A stretch of DNA of 60,485 nucleotides, from the NCBI RefSeq assembly GCF_001427785.1, contig NZ_LMHM01000013.1:642807-703291 (forward strand). The letters are read 5' to 3'. Position 1 is the first letter of the stretch. Every line of letters begins with the position of its first letter. The notes under the pieces were generated by a model. It did no database searches and was not told where the DNA came from. It worked only from the letters and a program-made list of their open reading frames with translations. This document shows positions 1-7,952 of the stretch, piece after piece. This DNA comes from Lysobacter sp. Root690 (lineage in GTDB: Bacteria > Pseudomonadota > Gammaproteobacteria > Xanthomonadales > Xanthomonadaceae). The translations under genes were made by a program, and so were the position numbers.

Positions 1-1
1 G

Positions 2-1225
2 GCCGCCGGCATCTACTCCTGGCTGCCGGCCGGCCTGCGCGTGCTGCGCAAGATCGAAGCGATCGTGCGCGACGAGATGAACCGCGCCGGGGCGCTCGAA
101 CTGCTGATGCCGACCCTGCAACTGGCCGACCTGTGGCGCGAAAGCGGCCGCTACGACGCCTACGGCCCGGAGATGCTGCGGATCAAGGACCGGCACGAGC
201 GCGAACTGCTGTACGGGCCGACCAACGAGGACATGATCACCGCGATCTTCCGCAACAACGTCAAGTCGTATCGCGCGCTGCCGATGAATCTCTACCACGT
301 GCAGTGGAAGTTCCGCGACGAGCAACGTCCGCGCTTCGGCGTGATGCGCGGACGCGAGTTCCTGATGAAGGACGCGTACTCCTTCGACCTGGACGAGGCC
401 GCCGCGCGCCGCTCCTATCAGCGCATGTTCGTCGCCTACCTGCGCACCTTCGCGCGCATGGGCATCCGTGCGATCCCGATGCGCGCCGAGACCGGCCCGA
501 TCGGTGGCGATCTGTCGCACGAGTTCCTGGTGCTGGCGCAGACCGGCGAATCGGCGGTGTACTGCGACCGCGCCGTGCTCGACCTGCCGATTCCCGCCGC
601 CGACACCGATTACGACGGCGACCTGAGCGGCATCGTCCAACAATGGACCACGCCGTACGCCGCCACCGAAGACGTCCACGACTTCGAGCGTTTCGAGCGC
701 GAAGTGCCGGCCGAGCAACGCGTGCAGACCCGCGGCATCGAAGTCGGCCAGGTGTTCTATTTCGGCACCAAGTACTCCGCGCCGATGAAGGCATTGGTGA
801 CCACGCCCGAAGGCGAGGAGCGCCCGATCCACGGCGGCTCCTACGGCATCGGCGTGTCGCGCTTGCTCGGCGCGATCATCGAGGCGAGCCATGACGAGGC
901 CGGCATCGTCTGGCCCGACGCGGTGGCGCCGTTCAATGTCGGTATCGTCAACCTCGATCCACTCGACGCCGAGATCGACAAGGTCTGCATCGACCTGCAA
1001 ACCGAATTGCAAGCCCGAGGCCTCGACGCACTGCACGACGACACCGACGAACGCGCCGGGGTCAAGTTCGCGCGCATGGACCTGATCGGCCTGCCGTGGC
1101 AGATCGTGGTCGGCAAGCGTGGACTGAGCCGTGGCGTGGTCGAACTCAAGCGCCGCGCCGGTGGCGAACGCCTGGAACTGTCGCCGGCCGAGGCGGTGGC
1201 TCGTGTCCTTGCGCCTGCGGCGTAA
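2..1225 (+). CDS. proS: Prolyl-tRNA synthetase, short (alpha-proteobacterial) type, 5'-truncated by the window edge
   Basis: Class II aminoacyl-tRNA synthetase that charges tRNA-Pro in the cytoplasm. The reading frame is open from base 2, with [17 protein letters not shown] preceding the first in-window start codon, so the true start lies upstream and about 407 residues are visible. Motif 2 ([17 protein letters not shown]) and motif 3 ([13 protein letters not shown]) are present, followed by the anticodon-binding domain. Between motifs 2 and 3 only a short linker is found ([20 protein letters not shown] and onward). The roughly 180-residue INS editing domain of the usual bacterial ProS is absent. 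This matches the alpha-proteobacterial form (about 440 residues). It sits directly upstream of argH-proB-proA. The identification is firm; whether it is the only ProS of the genome cannot be seen here. Confidence 0.95.
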   Translation, partial: AAGIYSWLPAGLRVLRKIEAIVRDEMNRAGALELLMPTLQLADLWRESGRYDAYGPEMLRIKDRHERELLYGPTNEDMITAIFRNNVKSYRALPMNLYHVQWKFRDEQRPRFGVMRGREFLMKDAYSFDLDEAAARRSYQRMFVAYLRTFARMGIRAIPMRAETGPIGGDLSHEFLVLAQTGESAVYCDRAVLDLPIPAADTDYDGDLSGIVQQWTTPYAATEDVHDFERFEREVPAEQRVQTRGIEVGQVFYFGTKYSAPMKALVTTPEGEERPIHGGSYGIGVSRLLGAIIEASHDEAGIVWPDAVAPFNVGIVNLDPLDAEIDKVCIDLQTELQARGLDALHDDTDERAGVKFARMDLIGLPWQIVVGKRGLSRGVVELKRRAGGERLELSPAEAVARVLAPAA

Positions 1226-1238
1226 GGAAAAACGAGTG

Positions 1239-1345
1239 CAGAGGAGTGAGGAGTGAGTACTAAGCCTATAAACGAGTGCAGAGAAGTGAGGAGTGAGTAA
1301 AGGCCAAACGGAAGCCACCGCTTTTACTCACTCCTCACTCCTCTG
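1239..1345. repeat. Direct and inverted copies of a 23-nt GAGTGAGGAGTGAG element between proS and argH
   Basis: Two direct copies of CAGAG(G/A)AGTGAGGAGTGAG lie at 1239-1260 and 1279-1301. A reverse-complement copy lies at 1323-1345. The second and third copies can form a stem of about 22 bp with one mismatch around a 21-nt loop, just before the argH start at 1377. It could act as a terminator or attenuator in the proS-argH gap, or be a mobile palindromic repeat. Function is inferred only from the dyad. Confidence 0.6.
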
Positions 1346-1376
1346 AACTATTTCCTTTTACTCCGAGCCCGCCCCC

Positions 1377-2666
1377 ATGTCCGATCTGCTTTGGCAAAAA
1401 CCCGGCGTCAAGGTCGACGCGCGCATCCAGAACTTCCTCGCCGGCGAGGATGTGATTCTCGACCGCGAGTTCTTCGTGTTCGACATCCAGGCCAGCCGCG
1501 CGCATGCGCAGGGCCTGCAGCAGATCGGCATTCTGACCAGCGAAGAGCTCGACGGCCTGTCGCGCGAACTGGACGTGCTGGCCGATGACTTCATCGCCGG
1601 CCGCTTCGTGCTCGATGAGCGCTTCGAAGACGGCCATTCGGCGATCGAAGGCCGCTTGATCGAACGCCTCGGCGATGCCGGCCGCAAGATCCACACCGGT
1701 CGCAGCCGTAACGATCAGATCCTGGTCGCCACGCGCCTGTGGCTGAAGGATCGTCTGGCGAAGCTGTACGCGCTGTGCCGTGAAACCGCTGAAGTTGCGC
1801 TCGCACGCGCCGATGCCGAACGCGCGCTGCCGCTGCCGGGTTACACCCATCTGCAGCGCGCGGTCGTGTCCAGCGCCGGCATGTGGTGGGCGGCCTGGGC
1901 CGAAGGCTTCATCGACAACGCCGTGCGCGCGCGCCAGACCTTGGAGTGGGTCGATGCCAATCCGCTCGGCAGCGCCGCCGGTTACGGCGTCAACCTGCCG
2001 TTGGCGCGCGATCACACCACCGCCGCGCTCGGTTTCGGCCGCATGCAAGTGTCGGCGGCGTACGCGCAGCTGTCGCGCGGCAAGTTCGAACTCGGCGCGA
2101 TCGACGCGCTGTCGACCGCGGTGCTCGACTTGCGCCGGCTGGCCTGGGACCTGAGCCTGTTCACCAGCGCCGAATTCGGCTTCGTCGCCTTGCCAGCCGA
2201 GTACACCACCGGCAGTTCGATCATGCCGAACAAGCGCAACCCCGACGTGATCGAACTGATGCGCGCCAGTTACGCCAGCATCGCCGCCGGCCGCAGCGAG
2301 ATCGAGCATCTGCTGTCGCTGCCGTCGGGTTATCACCGCGATCTGCAATTCTCCAAGGGCGCGATCTTCCACGCCTTCGGCCGCGGCCTCGGCGCGCTGG
2401 AGCTGCTGCCGGACCTGCTGCGCAATCTGGAATGGAAGCCGGAGAAGCTGCGCGCCGCGCTCGATCCGTCGATGTACTCGACCGATCTCGCCGTCGATCT
2501 CGCGCGCCAGGGCCTGCCGTTCCGCGACGCCTACAAGCAGGCCGCCGATCCGGCGCGCTGGGCGCAGGGCGATCCCGAAGCCAGCCTGGCCGCGCGCGTG
2601 TCGCCCGGAGCGGCCGCGGATCTGCGCCTGGACGAGCTGCAACGACGATTGCGGGACCTGACATGA
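1377..2666 (+). CDS. argH: Argininosuccinate lyase
   Basis: Cleaves argininosuccinate to arginine and fumarate, the last step of arginine biosynthesis, in the cytoplasm as a tetramer. The 429-residue protein has the fumarase/aspartase-superfamily signature [13 protein letters not shown], the THLQRA motif and the early HTGRSRNDQ segment that binds substrate. The length fits the short Xanthomonas-type ArgH. It starts at the ATG at 1377. Its TGA overlaps the proB ATG (ATGA at 2663-2666), indicating translational coupling with the proline genes. No other arg gene is within view upstream, where proS is found instead. Confidence 0.96.
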   Translation: MSDLLWQKPGVKVDARIQNFLAGEDVILDREFFVFDIQASRAHAQGLQQIGILTSEELDGLSRELDVLADDFIAGRFVLDERFEDGHSAIEGRLIERLGDAGRKIHTGRSRNDQILVATRLWLKDRLAKLYALCRETAEVALARADAERALPLPGYTHLQRAVVSSAGMWWAAWAEGFIDNAVRARQTLEWVDANPLGSAAGYGVNLPLARDHTTAALGFGRMQVSAAYAQLSRGKFELGAIDALSTAVLDLRRLAWDLSLFTSAEFGFVALPAEYTTGSSIMPNKRNPDVIELMRASYASIAAGRSEIEHLLSLPSGYHRDLQFSKGAIFHAFGRGLGALELLPDLLRNLEWKPEKLRAALDPSMYSTDLAVDLARQGLPFRDAYKQAADPARWAQGDPEASLAARVSPGAAADLRLDELQRRLRDLT

Positions 2667-3919
2667 CATACGCTGATACGCATGGCGCGGCAGCGGATTT
2701 TCCGGCGCAACCTTTGCCCGCATGGCGCCGCGCCGTCCTCAAGGTCGGCAGCAGTCTTCTGGCTGGATTCGCCGATCAAAGCGGTGGTGGCCTGGACTCG
2801 CGTTATGCCGCCGGGCTGGCGCGCTTCATCGCCGATGCGCGCGCGCAGCAGCGCGAAGTGGTGCTGGTGTCGTCGGGCGCGGTCGCGGCCGGTCGCAGCC
2901 GCATCGAGGCCGGTGGCAACGGCATCGTGTTGCGGCAGGCGCTGGCCTCGCTCGGCCAGGCCTCGCTGATCGCGTTCTGGCAGGGCCTGTCGCCGGTGCC
3001 GGTCGCGCAGGTGCTGCTGACCCACGACGATCTGCGCAATCGCCGCCGTTATCTCAATGCGCGCGCCGCGCTGCGCGAATTGCTGCGGCTGGGCGCGCTG
3101 CCGGTCATCAACGAAAACGACACCGTCGCGGTCGATGAGCTCAAGCTCGGCGACAACGACAACCTCGCCGCCGCGGTGGCGTCGCTGGTCGATGCCGATC
3201 TTCTGCTGATCGCTACCGACATCGGCGGCCTCTACAGCGGTCACCCGCAGCGCGATCCGAACGCGCGGCCGATTTCGCAGGTGGCCGCAGTCACGCCCGA
3301 ATTGCTGCTCGCCGCCAGCGGAGGCGCCGGTACGCTCGGCACCGGCGGCATGCGCACCAAACTCGAAGCCGCGGCGAAAGCCGCGACCGCCGGCGTCGCC
3401 ACCGCATTGTTCTGCGGCCGCGATGCGCTGGTGGTGGCCGCGCTCAGCGAAGGCCGCTTGCACGGCACCTTGGTCGCCGCGCGCACCGATCGTCTGCGCG
3501 CGCGCAAGCAATGGCTGCGACATGCGCCGGCCAACGGCTGTCTGCGCATCGACGCGGGCGCGGTCGCGGCGCTGCACGAGCGCGGCGCCTCGCTGCTGCC
3601 CGGCGGCGTGGTCGCGGTCGAAGGCGAATTCCGCCGCGGCGACGTGGTCGAACTGCGCGCGGCGGGCGAGGGCAGCGCGGTGCTGGCGCGCGGTCTGGTG
3701 CAATACAACTCGGTCGAGGTTGGCCGGCTCAAGGGCCGGCACAGCCGCGATATCGAGGCGCTGATCGGATTCCGCTACGGCGAATCGCTGGTCCACCGCG
3801 ACGATCTGGTGCTGCTCGAGCGCGGCGACACGGCGGCGGCTTCGCCCGGACCGACTCAACCCTTCGACGACGACGCATCCGATGCGCGGATCGCACCGTC
3901 ACAGGAGTTATCGCAATGA
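2663..3919 (+). CDS. proB: Glutamate 5-kinase (with PUA domain)
   Basis: Phosphorylates L-glutamate to gamma-glutamyl phosphate, the committed and proline-inhibited step of proline biosynthesis. The 418-residue protein has an N-terminal amino-acid-kinase domain ([48 protein letters not shown]) and a C-terminal PUA domain of about 80 residues. The start was set at the ATG overlapping the argH stop rather than at earlier in-frame codons lying inside argH. The stop overlaps the proA ATG (ATGA at 3916-3919). The argH-proB-proA order and overlaps argue for one transcript. Confidence 0.95.
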   Translation: MTYADTHGAAADFPAQPLPAWRRAVLKVGSSLLAGFADQSGGGLDSRYAAGLARFIADARAQQREVVLVSSGAVAAGRSRIEAGGNGIVLRQALASLGQASLIAFWQGLSPVPVAQVLLTHDDLRNRRRYLNARAALRELLRLGALPVINENDTVAVDELKLGDNDNLAAAVASLVDADLLLIATDIGGLYSGHPQRDPNARPISQVAAVTPELLLAASGGAGTLGTGGMRTKLEAAAKAATAGVATALFCGRDALVVAALSEGRLHGTLVAARTDRLRARKQWLRHAPANGCLRIDAGAVAALHERGASLLPGGVVAVEGEFRRGDVVELRAAGEGSAVLARGLVQYNSVEVGRLKGRHSRDIEALIGFRYGESLVHRDDLVLLERGDTAAASPGPTQPFDDDASDARIAPSQELSQ

Positions 3920-5202
3920 GCGGCTACGTACGAGCGTTGGCGGAACGCGCGCGCGCCGCCTCGGCCGTGCTGGCGTCGGTGGACGGCGCGACGCGCCGCC
4001 ACCTGATCCAGTCGATGGCCGCGCAGCTCGACGCCTCAAGCGAACGCGTGCTAGCGGCCAATGCCGAGGACCTGCGCCGCGGCGTCGAGGCGAAGCTCAG
4101 CGATGCGATGCTGGATCGGCTGAAGCTCGATCCGGCGCGGCTGAGCGCGATCGCCAACGCCCTGCGCGAAGTCGCCTCGCAGCCCGATCCGCTCGGCGAA
4201 GTGACCCGTCGCGAGCAACGGCCGAACGGCCTGGTGATCGAACGCCAGCGCGTGCCGCTGGGCCTGATCGCGATGATTTACGAAGCCCGCCCCAACGTCA
4301 CCGCCGACGCCGCGGCGCTTTGCCTGAAGGCCGGCAACGCGGTGCTGCTGCGCGGCGGTTCCGAGGCGCGCGCCAGCAATGCAGCGATTGCCGCTTGCCT
4401 GCATGCGGCCCTGCGCGAACAAGGCCTGCCCGAAGCGGCGGTGTCGCTGATCGAAGACACCGCGCGCGAGCATGTGCTGGAACTGCTGCAGTTGTCCGAC
4501 CTGATCGACCTGGCGATCCCGCGCGGCGGCGAAAGCCTGATCCGCTTCGTCGCCGAGCATGCGCGGGTGCCGGTGATCAAGCATTACAAGGGCGTGTGCC
4601 ATCTGTATGTGGACCGCGCCGCCGATCCCGAACTGGCCTTGAACCTGCTGGTCGACGGCAAAGCCTCGCGTCCTGGCGTGTGCAACGCGCTGGAAACGCT
4701 GCTGGTGCATCGCGATATCGCCGAGACGTTCGTGCCGCGCGCATTGGCGGCGCTGGCCTCGCGCGGTGTCGAGGTACGCGGTTGCGAACGAACGCGCGCG
4801 CTCGCAGGCGCGGCGTCCGCCGCGATCGGCGCGGCCGACGAAGCCGATTACGCCGCCGAGTATCTGGACCTGATCATCGCCGTGCGCGTGGTTGACGATA
4901 TGGAGCAAGCGTTGGCGCATATCGCCCGTTTCGGTTCCGACCACACCGAAGTCATCGCCACCGCCGACTCCGCCACCGCCGAAACCTTCGTACGCCGCAC
5001 CCGCAGCTCCGCGGTAATGGTCAATGCCTCCTCGCGCTTCAACGACGGCGGCCAACTCGGCCTGGGCGCCGAGATCGGCATCTCGACCACGCGTCTGCAC
5101 GCCTACGGCCCGATGGGCGTGGAGTCGTTGACCATCGAGCGCTTCGTGGTGCGCGGGGAAGGGCAGGTGCGGCATGCGGAATCGCTGATGCATCGCGATT
5201 GA
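3916..5202 (+). CDS. proA: Glutamate-5-semialdehyde dehydrogenase (gamma-glutamyl phosphate reductase)
   Basis: NADPH-dependent reduction of gamma-glutamyl phosphate to glutamate semialdehyde, the second step of proline synthesis. The 428-residue aldehyde-dehydrogenase-superfamily protein includes [21 protein letters not shown], the [11 protein letters not shown] segment, the catalytic Cys in [13 protein letters not shown], and a [21 protein letters not shown]-terminal motif. An AGGAG ribosome-binding site at 3902-3906 precedes the ATG that overlaps the proB stop. It is the last gene of the argH-proB-proA unit. Confidence 0.96.
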   Translation: MSGYVRALAERARAASAVLASVDGATRRHLIQSMAAQLDASSERVLAANAEDLRRGVEAKLSDAMLDRLKLDPARLSAIANALREVASQPDPLGEVTRREQRPNGLVIERQRVPLGLIAMIYEARPNVTADAAALCLKAGNAVLLRGGSEARASNAAIAACLHAALREQGLPEAAVSLIEDTAREHVLELLQLSDLIDLAIPRGGESLIRFVAEHARVPVIKHYKGVCHLYVDRAADPELALNLLVDGKASRPGVCNALETLLVHRDIAETFVPRALAALASRGVEVRGCERTRALAGAASAAIGAADEADYAAEYLDLIIAVRVVDDMEQALAHIARFGSDHTEVIATADSATAETFVRRTRSSAVMVNASSRFNDGGQLGLGAEIGISTTRLHAYGPMGVESLTIERFVVRGEGQVRHAESLMHRD

Positions 5203-5333
5203 ACAACGGCGGGGCGGTTTCCACCCGCGACTTTTTCCTCACTTTCGTTCTCGCGAACGCAGGTCGCTCTACTCCGGCGAAGCCGAACGTCCAGAGACTT
5301 CCGCTCTTCAATCCAGGTCGCCGCTCTCAAAGT

Positions 5334-5368
5334 CGTCATCCTCGCGAAGGCGGGGATCCAGAGACTTC
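5334..5368 (+). repeat. Dispersed palindromic repeat (TCATCCTCGCGAAGGCGGGGATCCAGAGACTTC type)
   Basis: Matches the widespread proteobacterial intergenic repeat with core CGCGAAGGCGGGGATCCAG. A degenerate partner lies just upstream, around 5272-5301. No transposase is nearby. Confidence 0.5.
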
Positions 5369-5472
5369 AGCGCGTTGCCACGGCAGTCCCGTCGATGCGG
5401 TTGAACCGACCCCCCCAATGAGCAGGCGCCGCCTGCAAACGCACCGCGCGCCTGATCGTGTCGCAATCAGCA

Positions 5473-5499
5473 AAGCCCCACCACTGGTGGGGCTTTTTT
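5473..5499 (+). terminator. Rho-independent terminator
   Basis: AAGCCCCACC / GGTGGGGCTT stem with a 3-nt loop followed by a run of six T. The oriented T tract serves the plus strand, ending the argH-proB-proA transcript about 270 bases after proA. The stem is near-symmetric, so it may work in both directions. Confidence 0.85.
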
Positions 5500-5733
5500 G
5501 TTTTCCGCAGTCGCACTACGGCAAAGGATTGGCAGGGGCCTCGAAAGCGATCGTGCGTTTGTTTCACCGTTCGTCGGCGAAAGCGATTTTTACCCCGGGT
5601 CCGTTGTCCGCATGGACATCATTCACGCGTTACGTCATCTAAGCAGCTGTCGGAGATCTGCTCGGTAGCGGCTATTTTTTACTGTCACGTTACAGACTCA
5701 TCGGAAGACTTCACAACTCGATAGGGAAGCGAC

Positions 5734-6669
5734 ATGCCCCCAGCATTTCAGTCTCACGGGCCCGGAAGGCCCGCTCCCGATGCACGTATCAGCCGCGTCG
5801 GCATGGCATGCCTCGCGTCGGCGCTGTTGGCGCTGGCCGGATGCGCCACGGCGCCAAAGGTCGATCAGATTCCGCAATTTCGCCAAGGCGTGGTGATCGC
5901 GGATCAACAAACCACGCAAGCCTTCGTGGAGATTAATTCGTTCCTGCGCGAACGGCAGATCGACCGGGTGGTGCTGCAGCCATCGATCAGCGAAACCCAG
6001 TTCATCACGGTGCTGGCGCCGGAAGACGTCGAGAAGTGGCATCGCGCCTTCGGACTCATGGACAAGTACGCGCAATCCTTGCAGGCGCTGCTGGACCCGA
6101 AGATCAGGGAGGGGGTGGAACACGAACTCGTCGGCCTGGGAGAAGCGATCGGCACGGTCGGCGACGATCAACTCCCCAGCGGCGTCGCGGCGGGCTTTTC
6201 GACGCTCGGGGGCCTGCTGATACAGATCAAGACGCAGCGTGATGCGATGGCGGCCATACGCAAGGCCGACCCCGGCGTCCAGGCCGTGTTCAAGACCATG
6301 ATGGCCGCGATCGGGGAGGATAAAGACGATGCCATTCGTGGCACGGTTCGAAGTTCCTGGCAGGTCGTCCTGGCTGGCAAGTCCGCACAGTTTCTGCGCG
6401 CCAAGAGCGAGGCCGACAAGCGGGAGATCAGCCTGAGTTTCATCTCCACGCTCGATCAGCGCGATGCGCGCGATCTGTCGCTGGTCTCGTTGCGTCGATC
6501 CCTCGGCCTGCTGGCCGATGCGCACGCGGAGCTGGCGGCCGGGCGCGCCAATGGGGCTCGCGATCTGCTCGCAATCTTGCAGGCGGAGCACGCACGATGG
6601 ACCGAGCGGCAAAAAGAAATCGATAAAGCGCGCATTGAAGAAGCGGCCAAGCACGAGGGAGAATCGTAA
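5734..6669 (+). CDS. Predicted lipoprotein of unknown function
   Basis: A 311-residue protein with an N-terminal export signal ending in a lipobox (LALAGC, then ATAPK), so probably a lipid-anchored envelope protein. The mature part looks mainly alpha-helical, with charged helices near the C-terminus (WTERQKEIDKARIEEAAKHE). AGGGAAG sits just upstream of the ATG at 5734. A second in-frame ATG at 5800 would give a shorter, more typical signal peptide. The stop overlaps the next gene (TAATG at 6667-6671), so the two are probably translated together. I do not recognise the family. Confidence 0.8.
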   Translation: MPPAFQSHGPGRPAPDARISRVGMACLASALLALAGCATAPKVDQIPQFRQGVVIADQQTTQAFVEINSFLRERQIDRVVLQPSISETQFITVLAPEDVEKWHRAFGLMDKYAQSLQALLDPKIREGVEHELVGLGEAIGTVGDDQLPSGVAAGFSTLGGLLIQIKTQRDAMAAIRKADPGVQAVFKTMMAAIGEDKDDAIRGTVRSSWQVVLAGKSAQFLRAKSEADKREISLSFISTLDQRDARDLSLVSLRRSLGLLADAHAELAAGRANGARDLLAILQAEHARWTERQKEIDKARIEEAAKHEGES

Positions 6670-7028
6670 TGAACAACCCCGCAACCAACGCGCCGAAGAT
6701 CAACACGGGCGTAAAGGGTTTGCATAAGGCGTTGGTCGCGCAGCAAGAGGCGTTGATGGATCGCCTGAGCCAGGCGCAATCCGCGGACGAGGCCGATACC
6801 CTGGTCCGCGAAATGCACGAGATCAACTTCCGGGTGATGATCTGCGGCAGCCTGCTGTTCAAGCAGACCAGCGCTCAGATCGACGCGGAGGTGGGAAGCG
6901 TGATCGCGGCGACCACCGATCTTGAGGCGGCCATCGCGACCGCGACCAAGATCAGCGCGTTGATCAAGGCGGTCAGCAAGTTCCTGGGCCTGGTCGATAA
7001 GGTGCTGGACAAGATCAAGCTGGTCTGA
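6669..7028 (+). CDS. Small helical protein, unknown function
   Basis: 119 residues, without a signal peptide. The first half looks like amphipathic helices. The C-terminal half is Ala/Ile/Lys-rich (AAIATATKISALIKAVSKFLGLVDKVLDKIKLV region), suggesting membrane or partner binding. The ATG overlaps the stop of the lipoprotein gene, implying a functional link. A hairpin resembling a terminator follows at 7105-7130. Not recognised by family. Confidence 0.7.
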   Translation: MNNPATNAPKINTGVKGLHKALVAQQEALMDRLSQAQSADEADTLVREMHEINFRVMICGSLLFKQTSAQIDAEVGSVIAATTDLEAAIATATKISALIKAVSKFLGLVDKVLDKIKLV

Positions 7029-7104
7029 AGTCGCAAAGGACGATGCGCTGTATGCAACGACGGCGCTCGGCCCGTGCCGGTGGTTCGCTTGTCGCATCGA
7101 GTCG

Positions 7105-7130
7105 CGCCCGCGCGTCTGGCGGGCGTTTTC
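7105..7130 (+). terminator. Probable rho-independent terminator
   Basis: CGCCCGC / GCGGGCG stem (7105-7111 and 7119-7125) with a 7-nt loop followed by TTTTC. It is placed downstream of the lipoprotein/helical protein pair. Confidence 0.6.
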
Positions 7131-7252
7131 TCATGGTCGTCTTCAGGCGCGAGGCGTCGTGGCGAGAAGCCGACATTCACCCATGCGCACCCAGCGGAAC
7201 ATGCGGGAATGATGACGTATATTCTTCTGGCCTAAGACGATGGGGTTCACTG

Positions 7253-7672
7253 ATGAGCGACACCTTGATCGACTCGCGTTTCGCTGGCGCCGACATCCAA
7301 GCCAAGACCAAAGAAGCCGCCGACGCGGCGGTGCAGGCGCTCGAATCCCTGCACGGGGTGTCTCCCGCAGCCGCGGGCCTGGTCGCGCATGCGGCGGCTG
7401 CTTACTTCGATGGCATCGGCAAGCTCGCCTTGATCAGTCAGGCGATCTTGCTGAAGAAAATGGCCGGCGACGCGCCGCCCGACACAAGCCGGCAGCAGGC
7501 CGTGGAAGACGCGCTGGGCGTGCTAGCCACAAACCACTTCATGGATACGGCTGCCGCCATCGCCGCGGCGATCGGCGCACTGGAAGCCGAATCGGCCCAT
7601 GGCGCCATCGATCAGATCGATCAGAGCATCGCCAAGTACGCCGAGTTGCTGCGCATGCGCGGGGCTGACTGA
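7253..7672 (+). CDS. Small Ala-rich helical protein, unknown function
   Basis: 139 residues, soluble and helix-rich (AADAAVQALESLHGV, TAAAIAAAIGALEAESA). The frame is open further upstream to 7043, but that part crosses the terminator hairpin and has low-quality Arg-rich translation, so the ATG at 7253 was chosen. It lies just before the low-GC island that starts near 7.7 kb. It may belong with the lipoprotein pair upstream, but no family is recognised. Confidence 0.6.
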   Translation: MSDTLIDSRFAGADIQAKTKEAADAAVQALESLHGVSPAAAGLVAHAAAAYFDGIGKLALISQAILLKKMAGDAPPDTSRQQAVEDALGVLATNHFMDTAAAIAAAIGALEAESAHGAIDQIDQSIAKYAELLRMRGAD

Positions 7673-7782
7673 CGCGCTGGGCTGAGTGATCAAAATCCCG
7701 CTGTGAGTTTTTTGCCGGAAGAGTCGGCACGGTGGGATGTCGATAACCGTCGTCACCGTCATTCTTCGCAGATAGCGGGTAA

Positions 7783-7806
7783 GTCCGCTTTCGGCCAGAA
7801 GCGGAC
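7783..7806. repeat. Inverted repeat GTCCGCTT...AAGCGGAC, left flank of the defence island
   Basis: Perfect 8-bp arms (7783-7790 and 7799-7806) around an 8-nt loop. The sequence resembles the common gammaproteobacterial 'TGTCCGCTTTCGG...AGCGGACA' intergenic repeat. A degenerate copy occurs on the other side of the island at 13369-13390. Confidence 0.55.
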
Positions 7807-7952
7807 CCAGTCATTGGTGGTTACGAATCGCCTTCGGACGGCCTGCTGGTGCCCCGAGGCCCGATTGAAAATCTAGGCGGCAAGTGGGCAAGTCGTTCGC
7901 TTCGGCGCAAAATATTGCTTATTCTGTTGGCAACGGGTCTGGGGGCGAGTGC

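Larger units (their letters stand above)
5203..5733. other. Gene-free interval with repeat and terminator
   Basis: No convincing coding sequence was found. The stretch contains two related copies of a dispersed repeat ending in CCAGAGACTTC (5291-5301 and 5358-5368). It also holds the rho-independent terminator at 5473-5499 and about 230 bases of leader before the lipoprotein gene. Confidence 0.6.

Noticed and set aside
2531-3859. Long antisense open frame opposite proB (442 codons), with many similar ones opposite argH, pga, his and other genes
   Set aside because: High GC makes stops rare on the complementary strand. These frames translate to Arg/Gln/His-rich sequence without domains and lie wholly over genes with clear family matches.
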